Of a DNA stretch of 64,000 nucleotides, positions 52,973-62,774 are shown piece after piece. The stretch spans positions 1-64,000 of the forward strand of contig CAZCDS010000022.1 of assembly GCA_964497585.1 (NCBI GenBank). Reading direction: 5' to 3'. Within the stretch, counting starts at the first letter, position 1, and each line of letters opens with the position of its first letter. Under the pieces are notes generated by a model, which was not told the origin of the DNA, searched no databases, and worked only from the letters and a program-made list of their open reading frames with translations. Source of the DNA: CAZCDS01 sp964497585 (GTDB lineage: Bacteria > Desulfobacterota > Desulfomonilia > Desulfomonilales > Desulfomonilaceae). The translations under genes and the position numbers were made by a program.

Positions 52973-55480
52973 CTAGTACAGGTGCGGGTGATGATGCAGC
53001 TTCCGCTTGACCAAACAGAGAAAATTCTCGTGCCGGGCACACTCCATACTCAGGTGTCCCAACATGGCCAGTTTGGCCTGGTCCTCAATAAAGATCCAGA
53101 TGAGACAGTACACCCAGATCAGCCCGACGTTGCTCCATGTGATCGGCGTGATCAGGCCGAAGGGATAGATCACGAAAAGGGTCGCCAGGAGCTTGGTCCC
53201 GACGGCCGACCAGAACAGCGCCTTCGAGGGGAAGGGTCGAGCATAGAACGGTCCGGAAGTTCGGGCCACGAACAGCGTCAGATGCCCGGCCACCGCAAGT
53301 TTGAGAAAGATGAACGTCTGGATCTGGGCTACATCCAATCCAAGCCATCGTTTCGCGATGATGAGCAGACCGAAGGTCTCGATCACACCGATAAGCCCCA
53401 AAGCGGTTGATATGGAGAGAACCCGCCCCATATCCCATCTGACCGGTCGCGGATCGACCCGGGTGTTGTCCGAGGCGATGGTCATGATCGGCAGGTCGTT
53501 GAAGAAGGCGAGCAGAATGATCATGATGGCCGTGATCGGATAGAAGTTGTAGAAGACCATGGCCAACACCACGAAGAACATGATGCGGATCGTTTCGATG
53601 ATTCGGTAGATCGCGTAGCTGTTCATCCGCTCGAAGATCTTGCGTGCTTCCTGGATCGCGGTGATGATCGCGCACAGGCCGGGGGCGGTTAGCACGAGAT
53701 CGGCTGCGGCTCGGGCTGCATCGGTCGCACCGCTCACCGCGATCCCCACATCCGCCTGTTTGATACCTGGAGCGTCGTTCACCCCGTCTCCCGTCATGCC
53801 GACAATGTGATTGAGGCTCTGAAGCGCTTTGACGATCCCGAACTTGTGCTCAGGAAAGACCCGGGAAAATCCATCCGCATTTTCGATCTGCGCGGCTTGC
53901 TCCGTGCCGAGGTTCGACGGATCGACCCCTTCTTTGAAGAGCTGGTCTGCAGGTTGGATATTGGCTTTCATTCCCAACTGTCTTGCGATTTCCCGTGCAA
54001 TCGCCGTATCGTCGCCGGTGATCATCTTCACGTCAACGCCGTCCGCGTTGGCATCCGCGATGGTCTCTGCGGAATCTTCCCTCGGAGGATCGTACAGAGG
54101 CAATATCCCGAGGAACTCCCACTGGGCCCCGTCCTCCTGTCGAGCGACGCCGAGCGTCCGGTACCCTTTGACTGCGAGGTCGTTGACCGCTCCTTCCGCG
54201 TCGGTTCGTGCCGCCTCATCGAGCCGACTCATCTGAATGATCACCTGCGGCGCTCCCTTGGTGACCCTGAATTCCGTGCCGGCCGAATCCCGCACCGTGG
54301 CCTCGGTCCGTTTGGTTACCGGATCAAAGGGGACGAACTCCTCCTGACGGTATTGTTCGAGAACCGACTCATTCTGCAGGGCCGATATAATGCAGAGGTC
54401 GATCGCGTCGCGGTCTTCTTCCTTGGACGCCAGAGACGCTGCCAGGATCAGGTCCTGCCCATCCTTTGCCCGAAAGGTTATCGGGTCCCCGAGGGTAAGC
54501 TTGTTCTGGGTGAGCGTACCGGTCTTGTCCGAACAGAGCACGTCGATGCCGGCCATCTCTTCAATGGATTCCAGGCGGGAGACGATCGCCTTCATCTTCG
54601 ACAGAGCCAGAGCTCCGACCGCCATGGTGACGGAAAGGACCGCGGGCATGGCCACGGGAATCGCCGCGACCGTGAGGATCAGGGCAAACTGTATCAGCTC
54701 CAGGAGCGGGGATCCCCGTTCCAGTTGCACGAGGACCAGGACCGCCACGAGTCCGAGGCTCAGGTAGATGAGAAAGTCGCCGATCCGCAGAACCGCCCTC
54801 TGAAAGTGGGACACGGTCCCGGCAGTCTGAACGAGTTTCGCGGTCCGCCCGAAAAAGGTATCGCTCCCGGTGGCGGTCACAAGAGCTGTCATCTCGCCTC
54901 GTTTGACCACCGAGCCCGAATAGGCGACGTCTTCGCCTTTCTTGTCCACCGGCAAGGACTCACCGGTGAGCGCAGCCTGATCAACGCTCAGATAGTCACC
55001 GTCGAGGAGTTTCACGTCCGCGGGGACAACGTCTCCCAGCCGGACTCGAATCAGATCACCTGGCACGAGATCGCTCGTGGTAATGTCGTGCCACTTCCCA
55101 CTTCGAAACGCCCGAGCCTTCAGCGCAAGCTGGGCCTTGAGAGCCTCCAACGCGTTTCCCGCCTTGAATTCCTGCCAGAACCCGACCGCTGCATTGAAGA
55201 CGAGAAGTACGGTGATAACCACAAAATCGGCCCAGTGCCTAACGACCAGAGAAAGGGCCGCGGCGATCTCGATCATCCACGGAATGGGTCCCCAGAAATA
55301 CCCCAGGAATTTCAGGAGAGGGTTGACCTTCTTCTCTTCAAGCGCGTTGGGGCCGTACTCTTGGAGCCGTTTGGCCGCCTCCTCCTCAGTAAGGCCCTCG
55401 AGGCTCGTGGAGAGCCGCTCAAAGAGTTCTTCCCGGCTCATTTTCTCAGCCGCTTCACTGCTTATGGGGTTGCGATTCAC
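52973..55480 (-). CDS. P-type H+-ATPase (P3A, plasma-membrane type)
   Basis: 835 residues from GTG 55480, with AAAGGAG upstream; the frame can be extended to 55510. N-terminal cation-ATPase domain, LTGESLPV in the actuator domain, phosphorylation site CSDKTGTLTQN, hinge GMTGDGVNDAPGIKQADVGIAV, and about ten membrane segments. Closest to proton pumps of the fungal/plant PMA type also found in anaerobic bacteria and archaea. It would extrude protons or buffer cytoplasmic pH. Confidence 0.92.
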   Translation of the reverse strand: MNRNPISSEAAEKMSREELFERLSTSLEGLTEEEAAKRLQEYGPNALEEKKVNPLLKFLGYFWGPIPWMIEIAAALSLVVRHWADFVVITVLLVFNAAVGFWQEFKAGNALEALKAQLALKARAFRSGKWHDITTSDLVPGDLIRVRLGDVVPADVKLLDGDYLSVDQAALTGESLPVDKKGEDVAYSGSVVKRGEMTALVTATGSDTFFGRTAKLVQTAGTVSHFQRAVLRIGDFLIYLSLGLVAVLVLVQLERGSPLLELIQFALILTVAAIPVAMPAVLSVTMAVGALALSKMKAIVSRLESIEEMAGIDVLCSDKTGTLTQNKLTLGDPITFRAKDGQDLILAASLASKEEDRDAIDLCIISALQNESVLEQYRQEEFVPFDPVTKRTEATVRDSAGTEFRVTKGAPQVIIQMSRLDEAARTDAEGAVNDLAVKGYRTLGVARQEDGAQWEFLGILPLYDPPREDSAETIADANADGVDVKMITGDDTAIAREIARQLGMKANIQPADQLFKEGVDPSNLGTEQAAQIENADGFSRVFPEHKFGIVKALQSLNHIVGMTGDGVNDAPGIKQADVGIAVSGATDAARAAADLVLTAPGLCAIITAIQEARKIFERMNSYAIYRIIETIRIMFFVVLAMVFYNFYPITAIMIILLAFFNDLPIMTIASDNTRVDPRPVRWDMGRVLSISTALGLIGVIETFGLLIIAKRWLGLDVAQIQTFIFLKLAVAGHLTLFVARTSGPFYARPFPSKALFWSAVGTKLLATLFVIYPFGLITPITWSNVGLIWVYCLIWIFIEDQAKLAMLGHLSMECARHENFLCLVKRKLHHHPHLY

Positions 55481-55803
55481 CGGACGGTCTCCTTTTCCCG
55501 CCTTGAGCAAGGCGTGAGCACATCATCTCTTGGCCCTGGCCCCGAACCCGAAAGAGAATGTCGGCCATTGGAAAATATACACACATCTATGGTAGAAGAT
55601 ATTGCAGTCATGCCCCATCTATCAAGCAGATTCTTCCACTAGGGGTGTAATCGCTTTGTGCGCTATTGGGAATGGTTCAGCGGGAAGGTCGGGGGGTTGA
55701 TCCGGCGAACTCGTCCAAATTTCTTATCTTCTTGGTGTGTTGGTTTGATGACGGTTGGATCTTCCGTTGGCAACATCCTTGGGGGGAGTGTTCGGCTTAC
55801 CGG

Positions 55804-56403
55804 TCAGTTTCCGAAAGTCATGGATCCGATGAGTTCTTTGAGGTGGTTCAGAGCGGCTTTCGATGCATCGACGATCTCGAATCCCGCCACATACTCGCCG
55901 TTGTCTCCCTTGCGGACCCAGCGGCAGATAGTCTCCAGGGAAAATGGGGCTATGTCGCTGTACACTTCGGGATGGACCGCGATCGTCTTACTATCCCCTA
56001 CCCTCGTTTTCAGACCGCGAATCCCCACGCCCCGTTCGGAGATATCCACGAGTTCCCCCTGAATGTGCGCGTCAGGCATCTCGTGCACCGGTATGGGGAA
56101 GGCAACAAAGTGTCTGGGGATCATCCGTGAATCGCATTCGGCCGACGCAACATCGACAACCACGGTGGCCAACTGACCGGCATAGTAGACCCCTTTCGAC
56201 TCCTCGTAGCATTGTACTGCCTTGCAGCGCTCTCGAACTTCGATCGGCTTGAGCACCTTGAGTTCCACAAGCTGTCCGAACGCTTTGCGCAACCCTGTCT
56301 CGGTCAATCCGTGGCGTGCCATAAGCCTTTCGTCGGTCATTCCGGAGCGTATATCGTTGACTATGGTCGCTACGTCGACTTTGGTTCCTCGTTCCTCTTT
56401 CAT
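55804..56403 (-). CDS. PilZ-domain protein with N-terminal helical domain
   Basis: 199 residues from ATG 56403, after GAGAGGGACGGCAGG. N-terminal helix-turn-helix-like segment (DIRSGMTDERLMARHGLTETGLRKAF) common before PilZ in deltaproteobacteria, then a PilZ domain with RMIPR and DISERGVGIRGL (the RxxxR and D-x-S-x-x-G motifs that bind cyclic di-GMP). It probably relays c-di-GMP levels to an unknown target. Confidence 0.82.
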   Translation of the reverse strand: MKEERGTKVDVATIVNDIRSGMTDERLMARHGLTETGLRKAFGQLVELKVLKPIEVRERCKAVQCYEESKGVYYAGQLATVVVDVASAECDSRMIPRHFVAFPIPVHEMPDAHIQGELVDISERGVGIRGLKTRVGDSKTIAVHPEVYSDIAPFSLETICRWVRKGDNGEYVAGFEIVDASKAALNHLKELIGSMTFGN

Positions 56404-56743
56404 CCTGCCGTCCCTCTCATCAATTGGGTTTTTTCGCATCGGGTTTCTATTTGAGTAGTGTGGCTTCCGGCAGCTTTGTGACTCGTTTTTTCAGATCGGA
56501 TTATGAAGTGTTGTTCGCGTGGCGGGCAAACCGGTTGCGGTCAGGAACTTCGGCAGCGGTCCTTCCGGTCTTTATGCACGTTGGCGCATGATCCCGCGTC
56601 TCGTGGCACATAACGTTCCGGCCGCGCCGGCCAGAGGGTTGGTATACCCTGAAGGCGTAGCGTGCTGCGCCTCCAAGGTCTGGGCCGCCTCCTTGCGATG
56701 ACATCCGGTGCGGGGCCATGAACCCCTGGTCAGGCAACGGGGA
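56404..56743. other. intergenic region, no gene seen
   Basis: 340 bp between the PilZ gene and the carboxyltransferase stop. Short frames only, without ribosome sites. No strong dyad was noticed apart from GC-rich GCCGCGCCGGCC near 56620. Confidence 0.4.
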
Positions 56744-58099
56744 TTAGGCTGTTCCTTTCTCGATCTTGGACTTCTCGGAGAAGTACCCGGGTGCTTCGTG
56801 CGGGAATATGCCGTGAATGAGCAACTCTTCGTCGGAGAGGCCCGGGAACTTCTTTTCGAGTTCCGGCCAGATGGGCGGAAGAAGCTCGGCGGGTCTTACC
56901 GTAATGGGAGGCTCTCCCTTGAGCACTTTGTCCTGGAGCTCTTTATCGACAGGTGCTGGTGTCTCACCGTACATCCCTTTGAGGAGATTCGCCGTATGGT
57001 TGGCGATAATCTTGTAGCGCCCCAGGAGCACATTGAAGGTGGCCTGGGAGACCACGATCTGCGAGGTGGGCGTCACGAGAGGAATCCAACCAAGGTCTTC
57101 TCGGACCCTAGGTATTTCGTCGATAATCTCTTCGATCCGGTCCAGCGCGTTCTGCTGTTTGAGCTGAGTGGTCAGGTTAGACATGACTCCACCGGGGATC
57201 TGTGTAACCAGCATCGTGCAGTCCACGCCGCTGTAGGGGGCCTCGAACTCCTTGTACAATGCGCGTACAGCCTTGGCTTCCTCCGCGGCGTCCGCAAGCT
57301 TTTCCAGATCGCAGCCGGTTTGGTATCCCAGCCGTTCCAAGGAGTAGACCAGCGATTCGGTACAAGGATGACCGGTGCCGCCTGAGAAGGGGCTCAGCAC
57401 TGAGTCGATCATGTCGCAGCCCGCCTCCACCGCCTTGAGGGCCGACATCATGCCAAGTCCGCAATTGTCGTGCGTGTGGAGGTGAATGGGCACGCTCACC
57501 GCCTCCTTGAGGGCCTTGACCAGTTCGAAGGTCGTGTACGGATCGATCAGACCTGCCATGTCCTTGATCGCGATCTGATCGACCCCCCTGTCTTCGAGTT
57601 GTCTCGCCTTTGACACGAACTTCTCAACAGTGTGGACAGGGCTTATGGTATAGCAGATCGCCCCTTCAGCGACCTTGCCGACCTTCGCGACAGCCTTTAT
57701 CACTGTCTCGTGGTTCCTCACGTCGTCGAGCGCGTCAAAGATGCGGAAGACATCGATGCCGTTGCGCGCTGCCGTTTCAACGAACTTGGTGACGAGATCG
57801 TCCGGGAAGTTCGTGTACGCTACGAGGTTTTGGCCCCGAATCAACATCATGTTTTGGACGTTCGGCATGGCTGCTTTGAGCGCGCGCGCCCTCTCCCAGG
57901 GATCTTCACGCAGAAAGCGCACGCACACGTCAAAGGTGGCTCCGCCCCATGTTTCCGCGCCGTAGATGCCGGTGTCCGCCAGTCTTCTTGCGACTTTCAG
58001 AAGGTCGTCGAGCTTAACACGGGTCGCAACTTTGCTCTGAGAACCGTCTCTGAGAGTAATATCGAAGATTTTCACCTGCTTTGTCTTTTCCGTTGCCAT
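56744..58099 (-). CDS. biotin-dependent carboxyltransferase (pyruvate carboxylase subunit B / oxaloacetate decarboxylase alpha-like)
   Basis: 451 residues from ATG 58099 with GGAGG upstream. HMGL-like TIM barrel: FDITLRDGSQS, ETWGGATFDVCVRFL, catalytic Lys in AIKDMAGLIDP, metal ligands HTHDNCG, then the PYC_OADA conserved domain (MSNLTTQL). The C-terminal biotinyl domain is missing, so it needs a separate biotin carrier. It would interconvert pyruvate and oxaloacetate with carboxybiotin. No partner subunit is adjacent. Confidence 0.9.
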   Translation of the reverse strand: MATEKTKQVKIFDITLRDGSQSKVATRVKLDDLLKVARRLADTGIYGAETWGGATFDVCVRFLREDPWERARALKAAMPNVQNMMLIRGQNLVAYTNFPDDLVTKFVETAARNGIDVFRIFDALDDVRNHETVIKAVAKVGKVAEGAICYTISPVHTVEKFVSKARQLEDRGVDQIAIKDMAGLIDPYTTFELVKALKEAVSVPIHLHTHDNCGLGMMSALKAVEAGCDMIDSVLSPFSGGTGHPCTESLVYSLERLGYQTGCDLEKLADAAEEAKAVRALYKEFEAPYSGVDCTMLVTQIPGGVMSNLTTQLKQQNALDRIEEIIDEIPRVREDLGWIPLVTPTSQIVVSQATFNVLLGRYKIIANHTANLLKGMYGETPAPVDKELQDKVLKGEPPITVRPAELLPPIWPELEKKFPGLSDEELLIHGIFPHEAPGYFSEKSKIEKGTA

Positions 58100-58249
58100 C
58101 AGTACCTCCAAGGTTAGTCGTATATCATCTGCTCGGACTCCCGCGAAAACGCAAGAGCACACCGGGTGCGATCCGATTCATGGTGACCCGTGCCGGAATC
58201 GACGTGAACCGGCAGAAGCTTTGTCGTGAACGCGTAACAGTCTGGACGC

Positions 58250-60934
58250 CTACGACAGGTTGCTCAGCTCCGCAGGTTTCTCCCTGAGAGATTCCGTCTC
58301 GTGTGCCTCGTGTAAATAGAGCTTCTCTACCATGGCCCGTTCATCCGCTTCGGACTGGACCAGTCCGTCAACACGGGCATCTCGCAGAGCAGCCAGGATG
58401 GCCCCCACCCGACGCCCCGGTTCGAATCCCATAGCCAGGAGATCCTTTCCCCTGAGGATCGGTTTGACATACCTGAGCCTGCTGATGTACTCGGAGATCG
58501 CCCGACGGGTCTCTTCGCGGCTCGTCTTGGCCATCATGAGCAGCATGCCCTCGGTCCTGAGGGTCCGCAGGGCACGCGCGACAGTACTCCGGCGGTCCGC
58601 CTCTCCCCGGGCAAACGCGGAAAGTGCCTTGCGCCCGGAAATCCTGTCCCAACGTAGCTCCCGCGATACCCTCATCGAAAAGGAAAACCTCTCAAGGACC
58701 GCGTCGAAGTCTTCGTCCGTGAGAGGATCGGTCAGAGCGAGAAAGTATACGATCCAGGGCTCGATGCTTTCCTGTACGTAAAGATACTTCCACCATGCGA
58801 GGACCGACGAAACGCTTTCGACCAGCTCCGCGGTCCGTGGGGGGAACGACAATGCAGGGTGGAGCGCCTCGAAGACCCCCAGTTCGCCCATGAGCGCCAA
58901 CGGAGCAAGGGGCTTCTTCTCCTCGACAATATGGATCAGTTCGTTTCTCAGCCGAGTGCCTTCCACCTTGTCGAACACCTTCATTCTGACGGCTCTCTTG
59001 AGAAGGCCCATCGTGTGTTTCCCAATGGTGAACCCGTACCTGCTCGAGAAACGAACCGCACGGAGGATTCTCGTCGGATCTTCAACAAAGGAGAGATTGT
59101 TGAGGACTCTGATGATCTTGTCCTTGATGTCCCTTGTCCCGCCGAAGAAGTCAATGACCTTGCCGAAGCTCCCCTTGTTGAGGCTTACTGCAAGGGTGTT
59201 CATGGTGAAGTCTCGCCTATAGAGGTCCCTCTTGATCGAACTCGTCTCAACAGTGGGCAACGCGCCGGGCCTCGCGTAGAACTCGTGTCGCGCCGTTGCC
59301 ACGTCAATTTTGAAGCCATCCTCGAACAGAAGCACCGTCGTCCCGAACTTCTCGTGACTCCGTACCCGGCAGCCATCGAATCGGGTAGCGAGTTGCTTGC
59401 TGAAGTCGATGCCGTCCCCTTCCACCACCAGGTCGATGTCGAGGTTGTGAATCCTGAGGAAAAGGTCTCGGACCGCGCCTCCAACAAGGTATACGTTTCG
59501 TCTTGGGGTTGCGGCCACGTCCCCAGCGATCTGAAGAATTCGCATGACGCGATCGGGGAAGTGCTCTTCCATGACCTTGCGGACGTTTTTCCTTGGCATT
59601 CGGCCGGGGCGATACTCGTCGGGACCGACGGAGTCCTTTTCCAGGGGGAACTTCATGTGCTCGAGAAGATCGCTCCGACTGATCACTCCGGCTAACTTCC
59701 CGTCTTCGATTACGGGAACGAGTCGAATGCCCCGTTCGACCGATATATGGGTTACGTTCTCGATCGAATCGTGGCAGTCCACGGTTACGACTTCCAGATC
59801 CATGTAATCTCTGACAGGCGATGCCTGCAATCCGTGGTGTACTGCCCTTTCCACGGACTGCCGGTGCAGTATCCCCAGCACCCGGTCTTCTGCGTCGGCC
59901 ACGGGAAGCGAGGTGATCTGATAGCGGGAAAGGGACTCAGCCGCTTTCTCGAGGCTTCGATCCGGGGCAATGGTGATCACCGGCCGGCTCATGATCTCAT
60001 GGGCCTCCTTTTTGGGCCGGACCGCTTGCCGGAGGAGCGTTAGGAGCTTCTCTCGGGCCTCGTAGAGCGAAAGATCTCGAATCGTTGCACTTGCGGCGTA
60101 AGGGTGTCCACCTCCGCCGAATCCCGCTGCAACTTCAGCGGCATTGACCTCGTCCACGCGGCTTCGTGCCACCAGGTGCACCCGGCCGTCCATTCTGATC
60201 AGGGCAAAGAGCGTATCGAGGTTCTCCATCTCCCGATACTTGTGAACGAGCAGTGCGACGTCAGCCACATAGCCCTGGACGCTGGCTGTCGTGACCGTGA
60301 TCTCAACCCCCTTGATGTTCACATGCTCCGTTTCCTCAATGAGCTGGTGGAGCACCTCGATCTGGCCCTTGCTCAGATCGCTGGTCATCATGTCCGCGAT
60401 GATGTTGACGTTGGCACCCTTGTCCATCAACCAGGCAGCGGCCTGCAAATCCTCCGGCGTTGTCGACGAAAAAGTGAAAGAGCCCGTGTCCTCATGGATC
60501 CCAAGCGCGAGGACGGTCGCCTCTTCCGCGTTGATCTCGATGCCCCTCTTGCGTATCTCCCGGATCAGGATCGTCACCGTAGCACCAACCTCTTCGACCA
60601 CCTCCAGATCGCCTCGGACGTCCTCCCCGGAATCCGGATGATGATCGTACACGTGGACTTCCACACCATCGGCTTCGGCAATGGCGGCGAATCTTCCGAT
60701 CCTGCTTTTCTGTCTCGTGTCGACAAGTATCAGGCGCTTGACTTTTTCCAGATCGATGTCTCCCGCCCGTTCAATGTCAAGTATGTAGAGCGCGGATTCC
60801 ATGAAGAAATCGCGCACGTTCTTCTCCTGGGATCCCGGAAAGGAGACTACCGCGCCCGGATAGAGTTTCCTGGCTGCGACCATGGACCCGAAGGCATCGA
60901 AGTCCGCGTTCAAGTGGGTCGTGATGACGTCCAT
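58250..60934 (-). CDS. DHH-CBS-CCA tRNA nucleotidyltransferase fusion protein
   Basis: 894 residues. Order: DHH phosphoesterase (THLNADFDAFGSM, VDTRQKSRIG, VYDHHPDSG; about 1-170), DHHA1 (GGGGHPYAASATIRD; about 220-310), two CBS domains (about 315-430), then a class II nucleotidyltransferase head (LVGGAVRDLFL, catalytic LDIDLVVEGDG; about 465-600) and RNA-binding C-terminal helices. The fusion is known in deltaproteobacteria and some other lineages, where CCA- and A-adding duties may be split between two proteins. The DHH part suggests nanoRNA or 3' phosphate processing; CBS domains may sense adenylates. Confidence 0.9.
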   Translation of the reverse strand: MDVITTHLNADFDAFGSMVAARKLYPGAVVSFPGSQEKNVRDFFMESALYILDIERAGDIDLEKVKRLILVDTRQKSRIGRFAAIAEADGVEVHVYDHHPDSGEDVRGDLEVVEEVGATVTILIREIRKRGIEINAEEATVLALGIHEDTGSFTFSSTTPEDLQAAAWLMDKGANVNIIADMMTSDLSKGQIEVLHQLIEETEHVNIKGVEITVTTASVQGYVADVALLVHKYREMENLDTLFALIRMDGRVHLVARSRVDEVNAAEVAAGFGGGGHPYAASATIRDLSLYEAREKLLTLLRQAVRPKKEAHEIMSRPVITIAPDRSLEKAAESLSRYQITSLPVADAEDRVLGILHRQSVERAVHHGLQASPVRDYMDLEVVTVDCHDSIENVTHISVERGIRLVPVIEDGKLAGVISRSDLLEHMKFPLEKDSVGPDEYRPGRMPRKNVRKVMEEHFPDRVMRILQIAGDVAATPRRNVYLVGGAVRDLFLRIHNLDIDLVVEGDGIDFSKQLATRFDGCRVRSHEKFGTTVLLFEDGFKIDVATARHEFYARPGALPTVETSSIKRDLYRRDFTMNTLAVSLNKGSFGKVIDFFGGTRDIKDKIIRVLNNLSFVEDPTRILRAVRFSSRYGFTIGKHTMGLLKRAVRMKVFDKVEGTRLRNELIHIVEEKKPLAPLALMGELGVFEALHPALSFPPRTAELVESVSSVLAWWKYLYVQESIEPWIVYFLALTDPLTDEDFDAVLERFSFSMRVSRELRWDRISGRKALSAFARGEADRRSTVARALRTLRTEGMLLMMAKTSREETRRAISEYISRLRYVKPILRGKDLLAMGFEPGRRVGAILAALRDARVDGLVQSEADERAMVEKLYLHEAHETESLREKPAELSNLS

Positions 60935-61170
60935 GGAATAGATCCTACCAGTTTCAGTCCGACCGAGAAAGCTTCTATCCCGATTCTCGAAAGGTAATCG
61001 TTCACCCGGCGGATTTCGTCGGGGTAGTATCCGCTCGCCGAGGTATCGAGAAGGCGAAAGGTTTCAATTACCAGGACACCAAGGCTCAAAGAAGACATGA
61101 GATTTCGTCCCTCCCACATCTTGGCGTAACAGATTTCGAAAAGTGACCTTCCCGCCGACTGAATGCTCAT
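60910..61170 (-). CDS. hypothetical protein overlapping the DHH-CCA gene
   Basis: 86 residues if started at ATG 61170; the frame is open to 61344, overlapping the divergent gene. Helical, with SLFEICYAKMWEGRNLMSSL and YYPDEIRRVNDYLSRIG. Its last 25 bp overlap the start of the DHH fusion, implying coupled translation. No family recognised; start uncertain. Confidence 0.5.
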   Translation of the reverse strand: MSIQSAGRSLFEICYAKMWEGRNLMSSLSLGVLVIETFRLLDTSASGYYPDEIRRVNDYLSRIGIEAFSVGLKLVGSIPWTSSRPT

Positions 61171-61226
61171 CTTCGCGTGATCGGGAGACTTGATACTTGG
61201 GGCCTCGATGTCTATAATCCCTGCCC

Positions 61227-62597
61227 ATGTTGTCAGGTGCCTTACTGTCCAAACCGCCGCGCGTGACGCGCACCCGCTGGGGGGGCTGCCTTTTCTTGTT
61301 GCTGTTTGGGCTTCTTCTTCTGTCCGTAGAGGGGCACTGCGCATTCAACGCGACCGGCTGGTCATACTTTCGACAGGTGCACGTGCCCATAGATCGCCCA
61401 CCGGGACCGGTTGCCATCCCCGTCGAGTCGAGCATTCTGGAGAAATGCCGGCCGGATATGGCCGATCTGCTTGTGCTCTCGTCGACGGGCGAAATCGTCC
61501 CTCACCTGTTTGAGCCGGCTGCAGAAATCATTCACCCCGAGCCCTTTCCGGCTCGAGTCTACAGAATCGCGGAGAGGCCGGGGAAGTGGACCGACATCCG
61601 CATTGACAAATCGGCAAAGGTGGTCACCGAGGGTATCGAGTTTCGTACAGACTCCCAGGGGTTCCTCCGCATCGCGGAGCTGCGTGGATCGGACGACGGT
61701 CGGGACGGCTTCGTGGTGCGCATGGACGGATTGATTTGTGATATTCCCGGGCCGGTTCCCATCCGAAGCCTCAGGATTCAACACCCGCCGAACAACTTCC
61801 GATACCTGCATGTCAGGATTCGCAACGAAGGCAAACCGGCCCTGAGAGTTGCTTCGGTACTTTGTTGTCCACCTACCCCCCCAGGTGCTTCGGCAACTCC
61901 TCTGTCGCTTCGAATTGTCGAAAACCGGAGCAACCAAGCGACAGGGGCCACGGTTGTTATCGCGGATCTGGGCGAGCGGCGGTTTCCCATGGTGAGTCTC
62001 GCCATCTCGACTCCTACTAAGGATTTTGTCAAGAAGGCGACTATTAGCTTTGCTCGGTCAGCCTCATCCGAAATCTGGAAACGGGTCTACGCAGGAACCT
62101 TTTTCCGGATCTCGAAACGCATCGCGGTCAAGGAGCACCTGAAGGCTGAGTTCAAACCCCAAACAGCACGATTCGTCATGATTGAACTGAGGGGGCCGGG
62201 CAAAGCGCCCGTCGAGGTAGATCGCATGGAAGGGGTTGCCGCGATGCCATTCGTCGTGATCGATTTTCGTCCCGGTCTGGTGTGCAAGTTGCTCTATGGA
62301 AATTCCACGGGATCGGCTCCCTCAGGAGGAACGAAAGAGATTTCACCGCCTCCTCCTTCGGAATTGTCAGCTTCTCTGGGGATCCAACTGGGCAAGGAAG
62401 AGAAGTTTGTCCCCCCTCCCCCACCGCCGTCAGGCAAGAGGGAACGGAGAAAGTGGACGGGACATTACGACATCTGGCGGCCGGTGGGCGTGGTCGCTCT
62501 CCTCTCGTTCCTCGTGCTGGTCTTCGCTTCGATGCTCGGATTTCGCTGGCTCAGAAAGACTCGCAGACGGGGAACTTCAAGAATACTCGACTACTGA
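61227..62597 (+). CDS. membrane-anchored DUF3999-like protein
   Basis: 456 residues with a signal segment (about 18-38), a large beta-rich extracytoplasmic region that opens YFRQVHVPIDR...ADLLVLSSTGEIVPH, like DUF3999 proteins, a Pro-rich linker (VPPPPPPSGK) and a C-terminal transmembrane helix (VVALLSFLVLVFASMLGF) with a basic tail. Function unknown. Divergent from the preceding minus-strand unit. Confidence 0.6.
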   Translation: MLSGALLSKPPRVTRTRWGGCLFLLLFGLLLLSVEGHCAFNATGWSYFRQVHVPIDRPPGPVAIPVESSILEKCRPDMADLLVLSSTGEIVPHLFEPAAEIIHPEPFPARVYRIAERPGKWTDIRIDKSAKVVTEGIEFRTDSQGFLRIAELRGSDDGRDGFVVRMDGLICDIPGPVPIRSLRIQHPPNNFRYLHVRIRNEGKPALRVASVLCCPPTPPGASATPLSLRIVENRSNQATGATVVIADLGERRFPMVSLAISTPTKDFVKKATISFARSASSEIWKRVYAGTFFRISKRIAVKEHLKAEFKPQTARFVMIELRGPGKAPVEVDRMEGVAAMPFVVIDFRPGLVCKLLYGNSTGSAPSGGTKEISPPPPSELSASLGIQLGKEEKFVPPPPPPSGKRERRKWTGHYDIWRPVGVVALLSFLVLVFASMLGFRWLRKTRRRGTSRILDY

Positions 62598-62774
62598 CGA
62601 CGTCGCCCATAGAGCGAACCGGATCGAGCCCTGTGACGCGGGAGGCCTCGGACTGAGGAGAGGATCTCTTGTCCGGAACTCAAGCCTCGGGCTCTCATCT
62701 CTTAAACCGGGTGCGGGCAACCCGAAGGCTCAGAAGAGGAATGATCTTTGCGGATGCCCCTTGTAAGACATCCG

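Noticed and set aside
53807..55642. 611-codon plus-strand frame opposite the P-type ATPase
   Set aside because: Shadow of a strongly conserved gene on the other strand.
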